Source of the DNA: Polyangia bacterium
GTDB lineage: Bacteria; Myxococcota_A; Polyangia; Nannocystales; Nannocystaceae
NCBI GenBank assembly: GCA_030430565.1
Contig: JAUIKS010000022.1
Location: forward strand, 1-64,000
DNA: 64,000 nucleotides
Direction of reading: 5' to 3'
The translations under genes were made by a program, and so were the position numbers. Position 1 is the first letter of the stretch. Every line of letters begins with the position of its first letter. Of this stretch, positions 16,252 to 24,634 are shown one piece after another. The notes below the pieces were generated by a model. That model was not told where the DNA came from and did not search any database. It was given only the letters and a program-made list of their open reading frames with translations.

Positions 16252-17475
16252 GTGAACATACACAGCGCCCTCGCCCTGAGCGTGATGCTCTGCGGCTGCT
16301 ACACGGGTCCAGACTCGCCCCAGGACGATACAGGATCGCTCACCGACGCGTCGAGCGTTGGTTCGGTTGTCTCGGCGACCGAAGGCGGTTCGAGCGACGG
16401 CGACGCGACCCAGGCCCCGACGACGAGCGCCGGCTCGACGAGCGACGCGAGCGTCGATCCGAGCGTCACGACGACCCACACGAGCGTCGACCCGAGCGTC
16501 ACGACCACCACGAACCTCGACCCCACGACCGACTCCACGACCGACTCCACGACGACGACCACGACCACGACGAGTACGGGCCCAGACCCCACGACCGACA
16601 CGACGACCTCCGACAGCGACACTGGCGACGGCGTATGCACCGACGGTGACCCGGGCGACGACACCGGGCAGCCCGACGACAACAGCAACGCCGCGAACGT
16701 CTGCGCCCGCTGGGCCAACGACCTCTCGCCCGCGGCCTACGGACCCTGGTGTGGCGACGTCAACCAGTGCGACGCGGGGGACATCGCCGCGGCTGGCCGA
16801 ACGAACACCCTGCGCGCGCTCAACCTCTACCGCTGGCTCGCCGACCTCCCGCCGGTGACCAACGACCCAACCCGCGACGCCAAGGCCCAGGAGTGCGCGC
16901 TGATGATGCACGCCAACGGGCAACTCTCGCACGACCCGCCGCAGAGCTGGGACTGCTACTCGAGCGACGGTGCGAGCGCGGCCGGCTCGAGCAACATCGC
17001 CGGGACGTCGGGCTTCGCGGCGGTCGGCCTGTACATGCAGGACCCCGGGAACCCGCAGACCATCGGTCACCGCCGGTGGATCCTCTCCAACTCGCTCGGG
17101 AACGTAGGCCTCGGCTCCACGAGCAGCTACTCGTGCATGTGGGTCATCGGCGGGGGCGGCAACGCGGGCAAGCCGTGGACCGCCTGGCCCCCTCCTGGCT
17201 ACGTGCCGCACGGCGCCGTCGCCCCGCTCAACAGCACAGGCTGGTCGCTGCAAAGCGACAGCGTGAGCCTGAATAACGCGGAGGTCAGCGTGACGGCGGA
17301 TGGGCAGGATATGCCGGTTCAGGTGAACCATCTGCTCGGGGGCTACGGCAGCAACTCCGCGATCTCGTTCATCCCGATGGGCTGGAGCGCGCAGGCGGAC
17401 ACGACCTACACGGTTGAGATCACCGGTATCAACCAGCCGATCTCCTACGACGTGGATGTCATCTCGTGTAACTGA
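16252..17475 (+). CDS. CAP/SCP-domain lipoprotein with Thr-rich linker
   Basis: 407 aa from GTG 16252. The longer frame upstream encodes low-complexity Pro/Arg sequence and lacks a signal. Residues 1-15 form a signal peptide with LCGC giving lipidated Cys16. Residues about 25-140 are a Thr/Ser/Asp/Pro-rich, probably glycosylated linker. From about 145 a CAP (cysteine-rich secretory protein/PR-1) fold follows: TLRALNLYRWLADLPP, ECALMMHANGQLSH, then GHRRWILSNSLGNVGLG, which is the diagnostic CAP pattern. Remaining residues form a beta-rich tail. Such CAP lipoproteins are abundant in myxobacteria. Their activity is unclear. Likely outer surface. Confidence 0.85.
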   Translation: MNIHSALALSVMLCGCYTGPDSPQDDTGSLTDASSVGSVVSATEGGSSDGDATQAPTTSAGSTSDASVDPSVTTTHTSVDPSVTTTTNLDPTTDSTTDSTTTTTTTTSTGPDPTTDTTTSDSDTGDGVCTDGDPGDDTGQPDDNSNAANVCARWANDLSPAAYGPWCGDVNQCDAGDIAAAGRTNTLRALNLYRWLADLPPVTNDPTRDAKAQECALMMHANGQLSHDPPQSWDCYSSDGASAAGSSNIAGTSGFAAVGLYMQDPGNPQTIGHRRWILSNSLGNVGLGSTSSYSCMWVIGGGGNAGKPWTAWPPPGYVPHGAVAPLNSTGWSLQSDSVSLNNAEVSVTADGQDMPVQVNHLLGGYGSNSAISFIPMGWSAQADTTYTVEITGINQPISYDVDVISCN

Positions 17476-17489
17476 CGCGCGCACAAGCG

Positions 17490-17542
17490 CGAGGTCGCCG
17501 CCAAGACTCGCCGGTGGGTGCACCCACCACCCCGCGACCTCG
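17490..17542. terminator. Nested inverted repeat after the CAP lipoprotein gene
   Basis: CGAGGTCGC (17490-17498) pairs with GCGACCTCG (17534-17542). Inside lies the perfect 16-base palindrome GGTGGGTGCACCCACC (17513-17528). The element begins 14 bases after the stop at 17475 and has no T-run. It is a likely transcript end or 3' stabiliser. Confidence 0.5.
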
Positions 17543-17650
17543 GACAGCATGAGCGGCAGAATCGTTCACGAGGCGCGTTTGCATGAGGGGCGCGCGTGCT
17601 CGTAGGAGGCGCTGGAGCATCGTCGGGTTAGCGAGTAGGGTCGGCGCGCC

Positions 17651-18256
17651 ATGGGAGAGAGCTGGGACGAACACGCCGCGACCTGGGATGAGGGAGGACC
17701 GGTGGTCTACGCTGACGCTGCCGCGGCGTCGCTCCGTGAACAGGCCGAAGCGCTCGCGCTGCCGCTGTCCGGCGCGCGGGTGCTGGACTTCGGCTGCGGC
17801 ACCGGCCTACTCGCCGAGCGTATCGCCCCGCTCTCCGATCACATTGTCGCGCTCGATCCCTCAGCTGGCATGATCGCACGCCTCGCCGCCAAGATTGACG
17901 CGGGTCTCGCTGGCGTCGAGGCGTTGCAGGGCGTCCTGGTCGACGAAGTGCTGAAGAGCCCCGCCTTCGCTCACTCCTTCGACCTCGTCGTCGCCTCCTC
18001 GGTCTGCGCCTTTCTCGAAGACTACCCGGGCACGGTACGTCAAATCGCGCGGCTGCTTCGGCCTGGCGGCGCCTTCGTGCAGTGGGACTGGGAGCGACGC
18101 GCGGAGGACGAGCAGCCCTTCGGGCTGAGCCGCGTCGCCGTACGCGAGGCGCTCGCGGGGGCTGGCTTGGACGTTCTCGTTCTCGATCGCGGGTTCGAAG
18201 TCGCATACGGAGAGATGACGATGGCACCGTTGATGGCGATCGGTCGTCTCGCCTGA
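17651..18256 (+). CDS. Class I SAM-dependent methyltransferase
   Basis: A 201-aa single-domain methyltransferase of the UbiE/COQ5-like type. Motif I is VLDFGCGTG at residues 44-52. The acidic end of strand 2 is IVALDPS (about 70). Motif II-like SFDLVVASSVCAFL and motif III-like LLRPGGAFVQWDWE follow in order. The N-terminus WDEHAATWD is the typical lid helix of small-molecule methyltransferases. ATG 17651 gives the usual start. The gene stands alone, after the structured element at 17490-17542, so its substrate cannot be guessed. Confidence 0.9.
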   Translation: MGESWDEHAATWDEGGPVVYADAAAASLREQAEALALPLSGARVLDFGCGTGLLAERIAPLSDHIVALDPSAGMIARLAAKIDAGLAGVEALQGVLVDEVLKSPAFAHSFDLVVASSVCAFLEDYPGTVRQIARLLRPGGAFVQWDWERRAEDEQPFGLSRVAVREALAGAGLDVLVLDRGFEVAYGEMTMAPLMAIGRLA

Positions 18257-18600
18257 GGCGCGCGCGGTTCCGCCAGTGTTCCAGATTCGATGCAAAATCC
18301 CGCGTACTTGAGCGTGTAGGGGCGAGATAAGCGAGCGCCCCAAAGTCCCTCAGAAGTCGACGAAGCCGCATGCTGCGGGGTGTTTGAGGGATCTTGGGGC
18401 GTGGTGCGGATACTTCGACAACAAGTCAGCGAGGCGAAGGCCCGGAGCGCCGCCTGAGAATCGCAGCACGCATCTCAAGGCAAGTTAGGCGGCCCTCCGG
18501 GCGTTTCTGTGGTTTCTGAGGAGTACGCGCGAGGCCGCGGGGGAGGGCGGGAGCGTGCGCTTTTTTTGGCACTTTTTTGGCACTCTTTTCGCGCGTCGGG
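18257..18600. other. Non-coding gap holding recombination-like motifs (site A region)
   Basis: No gene is convincing here. The gap carries CTTCGACAACAAGTC (18413-18427) followed by AGC, so GTCAGC at 18425-18430 matches the right arm of the copy at 57708-57734. It also carries the 12-base direct repeat TTTTTTGGCACT (18562-18573 and 18573-18584, 11 bases apart). The block TTTGGCACTTTTTTGGCAC (18565-18583) matches 16 of 19 positions of the block after the integrase remnant at 23841-23859. Confidence 0.55.
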
Positions 18601-18930
18601 TCAGTCTCCGGTTTGGCTCGTGGACTCTTGGACGCTCTTCTTGGGACGTCGTCGGCGCTTCGCTCTCCGTCGTCGGACCCACGCGGCGTGGATGATCGTC
18701 TTCAGCGTGTCGGTCAGCGTTGATCCGTCTTCTTCGACCATGTCGAGGAGCTCATCGTCGATGTCAATCGGTAGCCGCACGCTGCGCTTGACGAGGCGAC
18801 CGCGCTTGATTCGGCGAATCTGTCGGCTCTCGCGTCGACCCGCAGGTCGCTGCGGAGTCTCGTCAGATTCGGGCTCGGCGTCATCGTCACGCTTCGCGCG
18901 CTTCGGTTTGCGGTGTGGAGGCGCGTTGAC
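18601..18930 (-). pseudogene. 5'-truncated ribbon-helix-helix-like protein
   Basis: The minus frame ending at 18601 encodes a basic protein. Its core, KRSVRLPIDIDDELLDMV then STLTDTLKTIIHAAW, is a clear ribbon-helix-helix/CopG-Arc-like DNA-binding pattern, followed by a very basic Arg/Lys tail. Reading upstream, the Lys/Asp/Glu-rich part continues to about 18930. The frame then runs into sequence antisense to the helicase fragment, with no plausible start (no ATG or GTG in the credible part). The most economical explanation is that its 5' end was lost at a junction near 18930-18950. An internal start close to the RHH core cannot be excluded. Confidence 0.5.
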
Positions 18931-18944
18931 GCAGGGGATCCGTA

Positions 18945-19900
18945 GCTGGTCCGAGTACCGCAAGGCGCGGCGGGTCGGCCGCGGCAAGGCCCTGGCGACC
19001 AAGGATCGCGAGGCGCTGTGGCGGATCTTCAGCGCGGTCCAGGAGACGCTCGCGGCGAAGCACCGATATGACTGGGCGGGCATGTGTCGGCGCGCGCTCG
19101 AACTCCTCGAGGCGGGCACGGTCAAGGCGCCCTACGACGCGGTGATCGTCGACGAGGTCCAGGACCTCACGCCCCCTGCGTTGCGCTTCATCGCCGGCCT
19201 CGCCAAGCAAAGCCCCGGCAAGCTGATGGTGGTGGGCGACGCCGGTCAGCGAATCTACCCCGGGAATTTTAGCCTGAGCCGGCTGGGGATCGAGGTCCGC
19301 GGGCGCGCGCACATCCTCCGCCTCAACTACCGCACCACCGAGCAGATCCGTCGCGCGGCCGATCGCGTCATCGGCCGCACGACGGATGACATGGACGGAG
19401 GCAAGGTGCGCCGCGACAAGACGCGGAGTCTCCGGCGCGGCCCAACGCCGACGCTCAAGAGCTATGACAGCGTCGACGACGAGCTCGCGGGCGCCGTCGA
19501 GCAGGTCACGCGCTGGCTCGACAGCGGCCTGGCCCCCGAGTCGATCGCGTTGTTCGCCCGCAGTCGCGGCGCGAGCACCTCGATCGTCACGAGCCTGAAG
19601 GACGCGAGCATCCGCGCCCACCGCCTCGCCGACGGTGAAGCGGTAGCGAGCGGCGCGGTCGCGGTCGGGACCATGCACCGCGCCAAGGGCCTCGAGTTCA
19701 AGGCGGTGCTGGTGTTCGGCTGCACAAGCGACGCGCTCCCAAGCGCGGGGATGCTGCGCGCCTTCGTCGACCCCCAGGACCGCGAGGACGCGATCGAGCG
19801 CGAGCGTCGACTGCTCTACGTAGCGATGACCCGCGCCCGCGATGAGCTGGTGCTGTCATGGCACGGCGAGCCCAGCCCGTTCCTCGAGTGCCTGCGTTGA
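18945..19900 (+). pseudogene. UvrD/Rep-type SF1 helicase lacking its N-terminal third
   Basis: From about 18945 the plus frame encodes the C-terminal two thirds of a UvrD-like helicase: DAVIVDEVQDLTPPALRF (motif II), LMVVGDAGQRIYPGNFS (motif III), LRLNYRTTEQIRR (motif IV), AVGTMHRAKGLEFKAVLVFG (motif V) and ERRLLYVAMTRARDELVLSW (motif VI). The Walker A region is absent. The open frame runs upstream to 18509, but that part is antisense to the RHH gene and non-homologous. There is no start codon next to the first helicase-like residues. It cannot be an active helicase as it stands. The stop at 19900 is 7 bases before the DrmC-like gene. Confidence 0.75.
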
Positions 19901-19907
19901 GACTCCC

Positions 19908-20711
19908 ATGCGTGCGTTCGCGGCGTTGTCACGACCGGACCTCCTGGCCCTCGCGCGCGCCCTGGCAGCGGGTCGCCTTGCGCCGCCCTTCGCCCGCGCA
20001 GAGGTCGGTCGCTACGTCGGCGCGGTCGCGCGCTCTGAAGTGACACGAGAGCTTCAGCGCCTCGCGGAGACGGGTATGGGCGCAGCGCAGTTGGCCGTGG
20101 TCCTCGAACTCGTGGCCGACGAGCGCGGCCACGCGCAGGCGATGGGCGACCGCCTGGAGCTGGTGTGGAGCGGACCAGCGATCGACAACGCGAGGAGCCG
20201 CGCGACCGCGAGCGTCGTCCGTGAGCTGTTTGCCACGGCGAGACGCACGGTGCTGATCTCGAGCTACGCGCTCGATCGCCCGGAGCGGTCCAAAGGCTTG
20301 TTCGGTCGGTTGGCGGAGCGTATGGACGCCGAGCCCGCGCTGGAGGTACGGCTGTTCGTCAACGTCGCCCGGCCGTGGCGCAGCGGCCTCAGCGAGCAGG
20401 CGCTGCTCCGTCGGTTCGCCGAGAGCTTCGCGGGGGAGTTCTGGCCCGGCGAGCGCCTACCCGAGCTGTTCCACGACCCGCGGGCGCTGAGCGACAGCTA
20501 CGACCAGCGGGCGTGCCTGCACACGAAGTGCGTGGTCGTCGATGAGGCGCGAGCGCTGGTGACCTCGGCGAACTTCACCGAGGCGGCGCACGAGCGGAAT
20601 ATCGAGACGGGCGTGCTGCTCGATGACGCGCGCCTGGCCAGCGGGCTAGTGAGGCGCTTCGATGCGCTGGTGCGGCGTGGGGTGCTGGTGCGGATACCGA
20701 GTCGCTCGTGA
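19908..20711 (+). CDS. DrmC-like phospholipase-D-family protein (defence-associated)
   Basis: 267 aa from ATG 19908, seven bases after the helicase stop (a longer frame upstream overlaps that gene). It has one HxK(x4)D phosphodiesterase motif, His205-Lys207-Asp212 in LHTKCVVVD, followed by LVTSANFTEAAHERNIE, the second half of the PLD signature. The N-terminal helical part and the stretch AVVLELVADE, then LELVWSGP, match the DrmC proteins of DISARM anti-phage loci. DrmC is described as dispensable in DISARM. Here no DrmA/DrmB is present and the partner helicase is truncated, so this looks like a relic or a mobile helper gene. The gene itself seems intact. Confidence 0.8.
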   Translation: MRAFAALSRPDLLALARALAAGRLAPPFARAEVGRYVGAVARSEVTRELQRLAETGMGAAQLAVVLELVADERGHAQAMGDRLELVWSGPAIDNARSRATASVVRELFATARRTVLISSYALDRPERSKGLFGRLAERMDAEPALEVRLFVNVARPWRSGLSEQALLRRFAESFAGEFWPGERLPELFHDPRALSDSYDQRACLHTKCVVVDEARALVTSANFTEAAHERNIETGVLLDDARLASGLVRRFDALVRRGVLVRIPSRS

Positions 20712-20877
20712 GGGGGGGCGCAGAAGGCGCTGTCACTCAGAGAGGTTTTGACCCGGGGGCGCAACGAGTCGCCCGCTTGGCCGACCTTGAGTCACAGCGA
20801 CTCCATGACTCCAGGAATTCATGTTACTCGACAGGGGCCAAATCGCGCGGCGAGCAACGCGCGGAGCGGAATCTCCG

Positions 20878-21357
20878 ATGTCCTGGAAACGGTCTTCGTT
20901 GAGCTTGTTCCTGGTCGGCACGATCTCGTTGCCGGCGCCCGCTCGAGCGGCCGAGGTCCCACATGTCGACGCCGCGTCCGAGCGTCCTCGTCGCCTGCGT
21001 ATCGGCGGCGGGCTCTTGATGGGGCTCGGCGCAGGCTTGTTCTTGCCGATGGGTCTCGCGGCTGCCGCGTACGACCGCGGCAGCTCGGCGGTCTGGCGAT
21101 TCGTCGAGATCGCCGAGGCCGAGCAGCGAAAGTTCTCGCCGGACGAGTACACCCTCATCGTCGAGCAACACCAGCAAAACAAGCGCATGCGCGCGCTCGC
21201 GATCACCACGGGGGTCGCCGGCGGGCTGCTCTTCGCGAGCGGATTGACGATGCTTCTACTCGGGGCTCGAGACCTCGATACCCAGCAGCCCCGTGTACGT
21301 GTCGCACCTGCACTCGCGCCCGGGCACGCGGGGGTTTTCATCCGCGCGCGATTTTAG
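20878..21357 (+). CDS. Secreted/membrane protein with two hydrophobic segments
   Basis: A 159-aa protein from ATG 20878 (the frame is open 19 codons more upstream, but those lack signal character). A Sec signal peptide spans residues about 1-25 (SLFLVGTISLPAPARA). Two Gly/Leu/Ala-rich membrane helices lie near 42-65 and 110-135, with a charged helical stretch between. This layout is common among small myxobacterial envelope proteins, often next to kinases or lipoproteins. No functional motif is seen. The stop is two bases before the next lipoprotein start (21360), suggesting co-transcription. Confidence 0.7.
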   Translation: MSWKRSSLSLFLVGTISLPAPARAAEVPHVDAASERPRRLRIGGGLLMGLGAGLFLPMGLAAAAYDRGSSAVWRFVEIAEAEQRKFSPDEYTLIVEQHQQNKRMRALAITTGVAGGLLFASGLTMLLLGARDLDTQQPRVRVAPALAPGHAGVFIRARF

Positions 21358-21359
21358 CG

Positions 21360-22340
21360 ATGATGACGCGAACCATGGCCTCTCGCCCCGAAGTCCAGAC
21401 GATCGCGGCCGCGCTCACGCTGGTCGCGCTCGCGGGCTGCTCGGGCGACAGGGCGTGGGAAGCCGCGCAGGAGATATCGGTTACCTGGCCGCTCGAGACC
21501 ACGGGGGAGAGCGAGTCAGACGCCACGATCACCACGGCGGGCACCGAGACATCGTCCTCGGGCTCAACAACCGAGGGCCCGGGGGAGAGCGAGAGCGAGA
21601 GCGACGCGACAACCTCATCTGCGACGAGCACGACCGAGGCAGCGACGACGACCGAGGAGCCGGCGGTCTGCGGCGATGGGCATGTCGGCGGCGATGAAGA
21701 GTGCGACGACGGCAACGCCGACAACACCGACGACTGCCTGAATTCGTGCATGAACCCCTACTGTGGTGATGGCCTCGTCGCAAAGGACGAGGAGTGCGAC
21801 GACGGCAACACCGAGAACGATGACGGCTGCAATAACGCCTGCGCGCGTGATCGGTTGGTGTTCATCTCGAGCGAGCCCTATCAAGGGAATTTCGGCACCG
21901 TCAGCGGTGCTAACCAGGTTTGTCGTGGGCTCGCGTTCGTCGCTGGCCTCGAGAAGTCCGATCAGTATCGCGCGTGGCTCAGCGGTCCCGAGCACTCGCC
22001 GGACACGAGGTTTTTCAAGTCCAAGGGGCGCTACGTGCTGATCGACGGTACTCCGGTGGCGAGTAATTGGGACGACCTGACCGATGGTGAACTGCTCGCG
22101 CCGATCAACGTCGACGAGAACATGGTCCTTAGGGATACCGCTCCCGTATGGACGAACACGACGACCGCCGGAAAAATTCATCCAGACTCGCAGGACTGCG
22201 GGAACTGGTTCGAACTGGAGTTTGAGTTCAAGGCTCGGATAGGCTGGAGTGCCTTCGCAGACGTCGGCTGGACAGACTATCCCGATGATCCGATCTGGTG
22301 CGGTTCGAACGCTTATTTGTATTGTTTTGAGCAAGAATGA
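21360..22340 (+). CDS. Cys-repeat (DUF4215-type) lipoprotein with C-terminal lectin-like domain
   Basis: 326 aa from ATG 21360. A signal peptide with lipobox LAGC (Cys27) is followed by a Thr/Ser/Glu linker (about 35-100). Two tandem Cys repeats come next, CGDGHVGGDEECDDGN and CGDGLVAKDEECDDGN, characteristic of myxobacterial surface proteins. The C-terminal ~165 residues (RLVFISSEPYQGNFG to AYLYCFEQE) contain RAWLSG, PIWTN-like and Cys-pair features resembling the DUF1554-type/C-type-lectin-like fold. That assignment is by general resemblance. The next gene is a paralogue with the same architecture. Likely an outer-surface adhesin or binding protein. Confidence 0.8.
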   Translation: MMTRTMASRPEVQTIAAALTLVALAGCSGDRAWEAAQEISVTWPLETTGESESDATITTAGTETSSSGSTTEGPGESESESDATTSSATSTTEAATTTEEPAVCGDGHVGGDEECDDGNADNTDDCLNSCMNPYCGDGLVAKDEECDDGNTENDDGCNNACARDRLVFISSEPYQGNFGTVSGANQVCRGLAFVAGLEKSDQYRAWLSGPEHSPDTRFFKSKGRYVLIDGTPVASNWDDLTDGELLAPINVDENMVLRDTAPVWTNTTTAGKIHPDSQDCGNWFELEFEFKARIGWSAFADVGWTDYPDDPIWCGSNAYLYCFEQE

Positions 22341-22388
22341 GGGTGTGGCACGAGGTGCCATGTCAGCTGAATTGATCGGAGTGTTCTG

Positions 22389-23555
22389 ATGTCACGCTTC
22401 TTCGATTGGAGATATTGTGCGGTGTTATTGAGCGCGGTGTTCATCATCGCGTGTCCTCACGAGGGGGACCTCGCCGAGACGCCGGAGATACCGATCACGG
22501 ATGGCGCTCTGTCGACGGGAGTCGAGGAGACGACGGTTCACGAGAACTCCACCAGCGGGCCCATCGCAACAGCGACATCCGACGACGCGAGCGACTCAAC
22601 CCAAGACTCCCTAGGCAGCTCTACGACGGACTCAGGAACGTCCACGACCGGGACGACGGAGGCTGTTGACGGTGAGTGCGGGAATGATGTTCTTGATCCG
22701 GGGGAGGAGTGTGACGAGGGCACCGATAACCACAACGAGGGGGCATGTACGGCCGCGTGCACCAAGGCTGTTTGTGGGGACGGACACACCTGGGAAGACG
22801 GAGGCGAAGAGTGTGATGATGGGGATAACAACGAGGATGGTGCCTATGGGAAATGTTCGACAAGCTGTGTCTGGGGTCCTCGGTGCGGCGATGACAAGGT
22901 TCAGCCCGAGTCGGGAGAGATCTGCGACGGCAGCGATGACGGCAATGATGACAACGGCGACGAGTATGATGGCCCACCTTGCGCGCCCGCTTGTCGCTTC
23001 GACGCCAAGTTTGTGTTTGTTTCGAGCGTCTATCACGATGGCTCGTTCGGCGACTTCGAAGCAATGGATGGTCTCGAGAAGGCCGATGCGTTTTGTACCG
23101 ATCTCGGTCAGTCAATTGTCGAGGGATTGACGGACGCGGAGGGGAATCCGCTTCAGATCGAGTTCCGTGCTTGGCTCAGTTCGAGCGATTCGTCTGTCAA
23201 CGAGCGGTTTGTAAAATATGAAGACAAGGCATACGTAAGGCGCGATGGTGTTGAGTTGGCGCCGAATTGGAGCAAGTTTACCGACGGGGCAATCGCGGCT
23301 CCGATCACGAAGTCCGAAAATAATGACACCGTCTCGTCTGTCCAGATCTGGACCAACACCGACCCCCATGGCGATCGCGCGTCATTTAATACACACTGTA
23401 TGGACTGGACCGCGAACGCGATTGGCAACGAGGGGTTGTTCGGTATCAATACCGAAGGATCGAACTTCGACGGGACTTGGACATACATTCCCGAAAACCA
23501 GGGGGGCAAGACATCGTGCTCTCTCGAGGCTCGTCTCTACTGTGTCGAGCAGTAG
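22389..23555 (+). CDS. Cys-repeat lipoprotein, paralogue of the upstream gene
   Basis: 388 aa from ATG 22389, with a GGAG site eight bases upstream. A signal peptide ends in the lipobox-like FIIAC (Cys22). Residues about 30-95 form a Thr/Ser/Asp linker. Three Cys repeats with EECD or ICDG signatures follow, one more than its neighbour. The C-terminal domain repeats the landmarks of the previous gene (KFVFVSSVYHDGSFG, FRAWLSSSDSS, APNWSKFTDG, VQIWTN, ARLYCVEQ). The genes are only 48 bases apart, so this is a tandem duplication that has diverged. Local GC is lower in this gene than in the surroundings. Surface binding role inferred. Confidence 0.8.
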   Translation: MSRFFDWRYCAVLLSAVFIIACPHEGDLAETPEIPITDGALSTGVEETTVHENSTSGPIATATSDDASDSTQDSLGSSTTDSGTSTTGTTEAVDGECGNDVLDPGEECDEGTDNHNEGACTAACTKAVCGDGHTWEDGGEECDDGDNNEDGAYGKCSTSCVWGPRCGDDKVQPESGEICDGSDDGNDDNGDEYDGPPCAPACRFDAKFVFVSSVYHDGSFGDFEAMDGLEKADAFCTDLGQSIVEGLTDAEGNPLQIEFRAWLSSSDSSVNERFVKYEDKAYVRRDGVELAPNWSKFTDGAIAAPITKSENNDTVSSVQIWTNTDPHGDRASFNTHCMDWTANAIGNEGLFGINTEGSNFDGTWTYIPENQGGKTSCSLEARLYCVEQ

Positions 23556-23566
23556 GTCGAGACAGA

Positions 23567-23899
23567 TGTTTACATGCGATGTTCCAGAAGCTCAAGCGCC
23601 GCGGGCTCTCGTACGGCGGCGTGGGTCGCCGGCTCAAGCGGGGCCAGCAGCGCGCGGGGCTCCCGATGAAGGGGCCGCACATCCTCCGTCACACTTTCTG
23701 TTCCCATCTCGCCATGCGGGGGACGGCGCAGAAGGTGATCCAGGAGCTGGCGGGGCACGCCGGCAGCTCGATGACGGAGGTCTACATGCACCTCGCTCCG
23801 CGGACGCTGAAAGAAGCGATTCGTGGGCTTCGGACGAAAGTTTGGCACTATTCGGGCACTGGTTTGACCGAGTCAGAAAAACTGAAGAATGACAGCTAG
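23567..23899 (+). pseudogene. Tyrosine recombinase C-terminal remnant
   Basis: Only the last ~100 residues of a phage-type integrase remain. It retains LPMKGPHILRHTFCSHLAMR (the HxxR box), then ELAGHAG and TEVYMHLAPR with the catalytic Tyr. The first catalytic Arg and all N-terminal DNA-binding parts are missing. The sequence is very close to the truncated recombinase at 57810-58631 (same HILRHTFCSHLAMRGTAQKV stretch), so both derive from one family. It begins 11 bases after the lipoprotein stop, which marks a recombination edge, and is followed by two repeated motifs (23841-23859 and 23913-23932). Confidence 0.8.
23841..23859 (+). repeat. TTTGGCAC-type 19-mer at the integrase 3' end
   Basis: TTTGGCACTATTCGGGCAC matches 18 of 19 positions with the complement of 57784-57802, beyond the other truncated recombinase, and 16 of 19 with 18565-18583. 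It has two GGCAC/GGGCAC half-sites 11 bases apart. In this copy it lies inside the last codons of the remnant reading frame. Confidence 0.6.
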
Positions 23900-23912
23900 T
23901 TGAGCCCGCCGC

Positions 23913-23932
23913 GCTGGCTTCGACAACAAGTC
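23913..23932. other. CTTCGACAAC element, copy B (putative recombination core)
   Basis: GCTGGCTTCGACAACAAGTC lies 14 bases after the integrase remnant stop. It shares 15 bases exactly with copy A (18413-18427) and the ten-base core CTTCGACAAC with copies C (29999-30008) and D (57713-57722). All four are non-coding. Confidence 0.55.
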
Positions 23933-24148
23933 GGATCCCCCCGCGCCGGACGGTCGGTACGTTGATCACGCTCCCGATGTCGCAGGGACGTCCGCGCGTC
24001 GCGGTCGCGCGTGTGCGCGCGTGCCATGATAGCGCCACGCGGTTCGCCGCGCTTGTTCCCGGGCGTAAATGAGTTGTGATTCGAGCCTCGAATCGCCTCG
24101 CGCGAATACGTAGATGTTGGCTTCGGCGCGTGCCGTGATATCGCGCGC

Positions 24149-24628
24149 TCAGGTGCGGCGGCGCGGCGGCGATTGTTGGATGAAGCGCGCGTAGTGGTTG
24201 ATGAAGCCCTCTTGCAATCCGTTCTGGATGTAGTAGCGGTTGATCGTCCGCAGACGTTGGATCGCCTCCGACGGCTCGAGGCCCTGCTCGACGAGACAGC
24301 AGGCCAGCACGACGCCGGTGCGCCCGAGCCCGGCGCGACAGTGGACGAGCACGGGGCGGTTGTCGCGGACGGCCGCGTTGATCCGGTCGCAGATGGGCTG
24401 GAGCGTTCGCGGCATCGGGATCCCCATGTCGGGGATCGGGAAGTGCAGAAGCTCGATCTGATCGTCGGCGTACTCCTCCGGGAGGGCCTGCTCGGTGAGC
24501 GTGACGATCAACCGAAAGCCGAGCTCGCGGATGAATTCGAGGTCCTCCTCGATCTCGCAGAGGAGCCCGGGTCGCCCGGAACCAGCTAACGCGCGCTCGT
24601 GTACCCACGCAAACGAGGTCAACACCAT
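24149..24628 (-). CDS. Dual-specificity (tyrosine-type) protein phosphatase
   Basis: A 159-aa cysteine phosphatase starting at ATG 24628. The P-loop is HCRAGLGRTG, with nucleophile Cys97 and Arg103 (CX5R). Asp67 in FPIPDMG is placed as the general acid. The size and the motif VLACCLVEQGLEPSEAIQRL after the P-loop fit the compact DSP family. It removes phosphate from protein Tyr/Ser/Thr. The gene starts six bases after the stop of the ABC ATPase gene, in a minus operon with the MglA-type GTPase, suggesting a signalling module. The 249-base gap downstream (23900-24148) holds copy B of the recombination motif and no gene. Confidence 0.92.
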   Translation of the reverse strand: MVLTSFAWVHERALAGSGRPGLLCEIEEDLEFIRELGFRLIVTLTEQALPEEYADDQIELLHFPIPDMGIPMPRTLQPICDRINAAVRDNRPVLVHCRAGLGRTGVVLACCLVEQGLEPSEAIQRLRTINRYYIQNGLQEGFINHYARFIQQSPPRRRT

Positions 24629-24634
24629 GGCAGC

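Noticed and set aside
15937..17550. 537-codon minus frame over the CAP lipoprotein
   Set aside because: The plus strand has lipobox and CAP motifs; the minus frame is Arg/Val-rich shadow sequence.
18509..18944. Upstream part of the helicase reading frame as a real N-terminus
   Set aside because: It is antisense to the RHH-like coding sequence, has no Walker A and no helicase resemblance.
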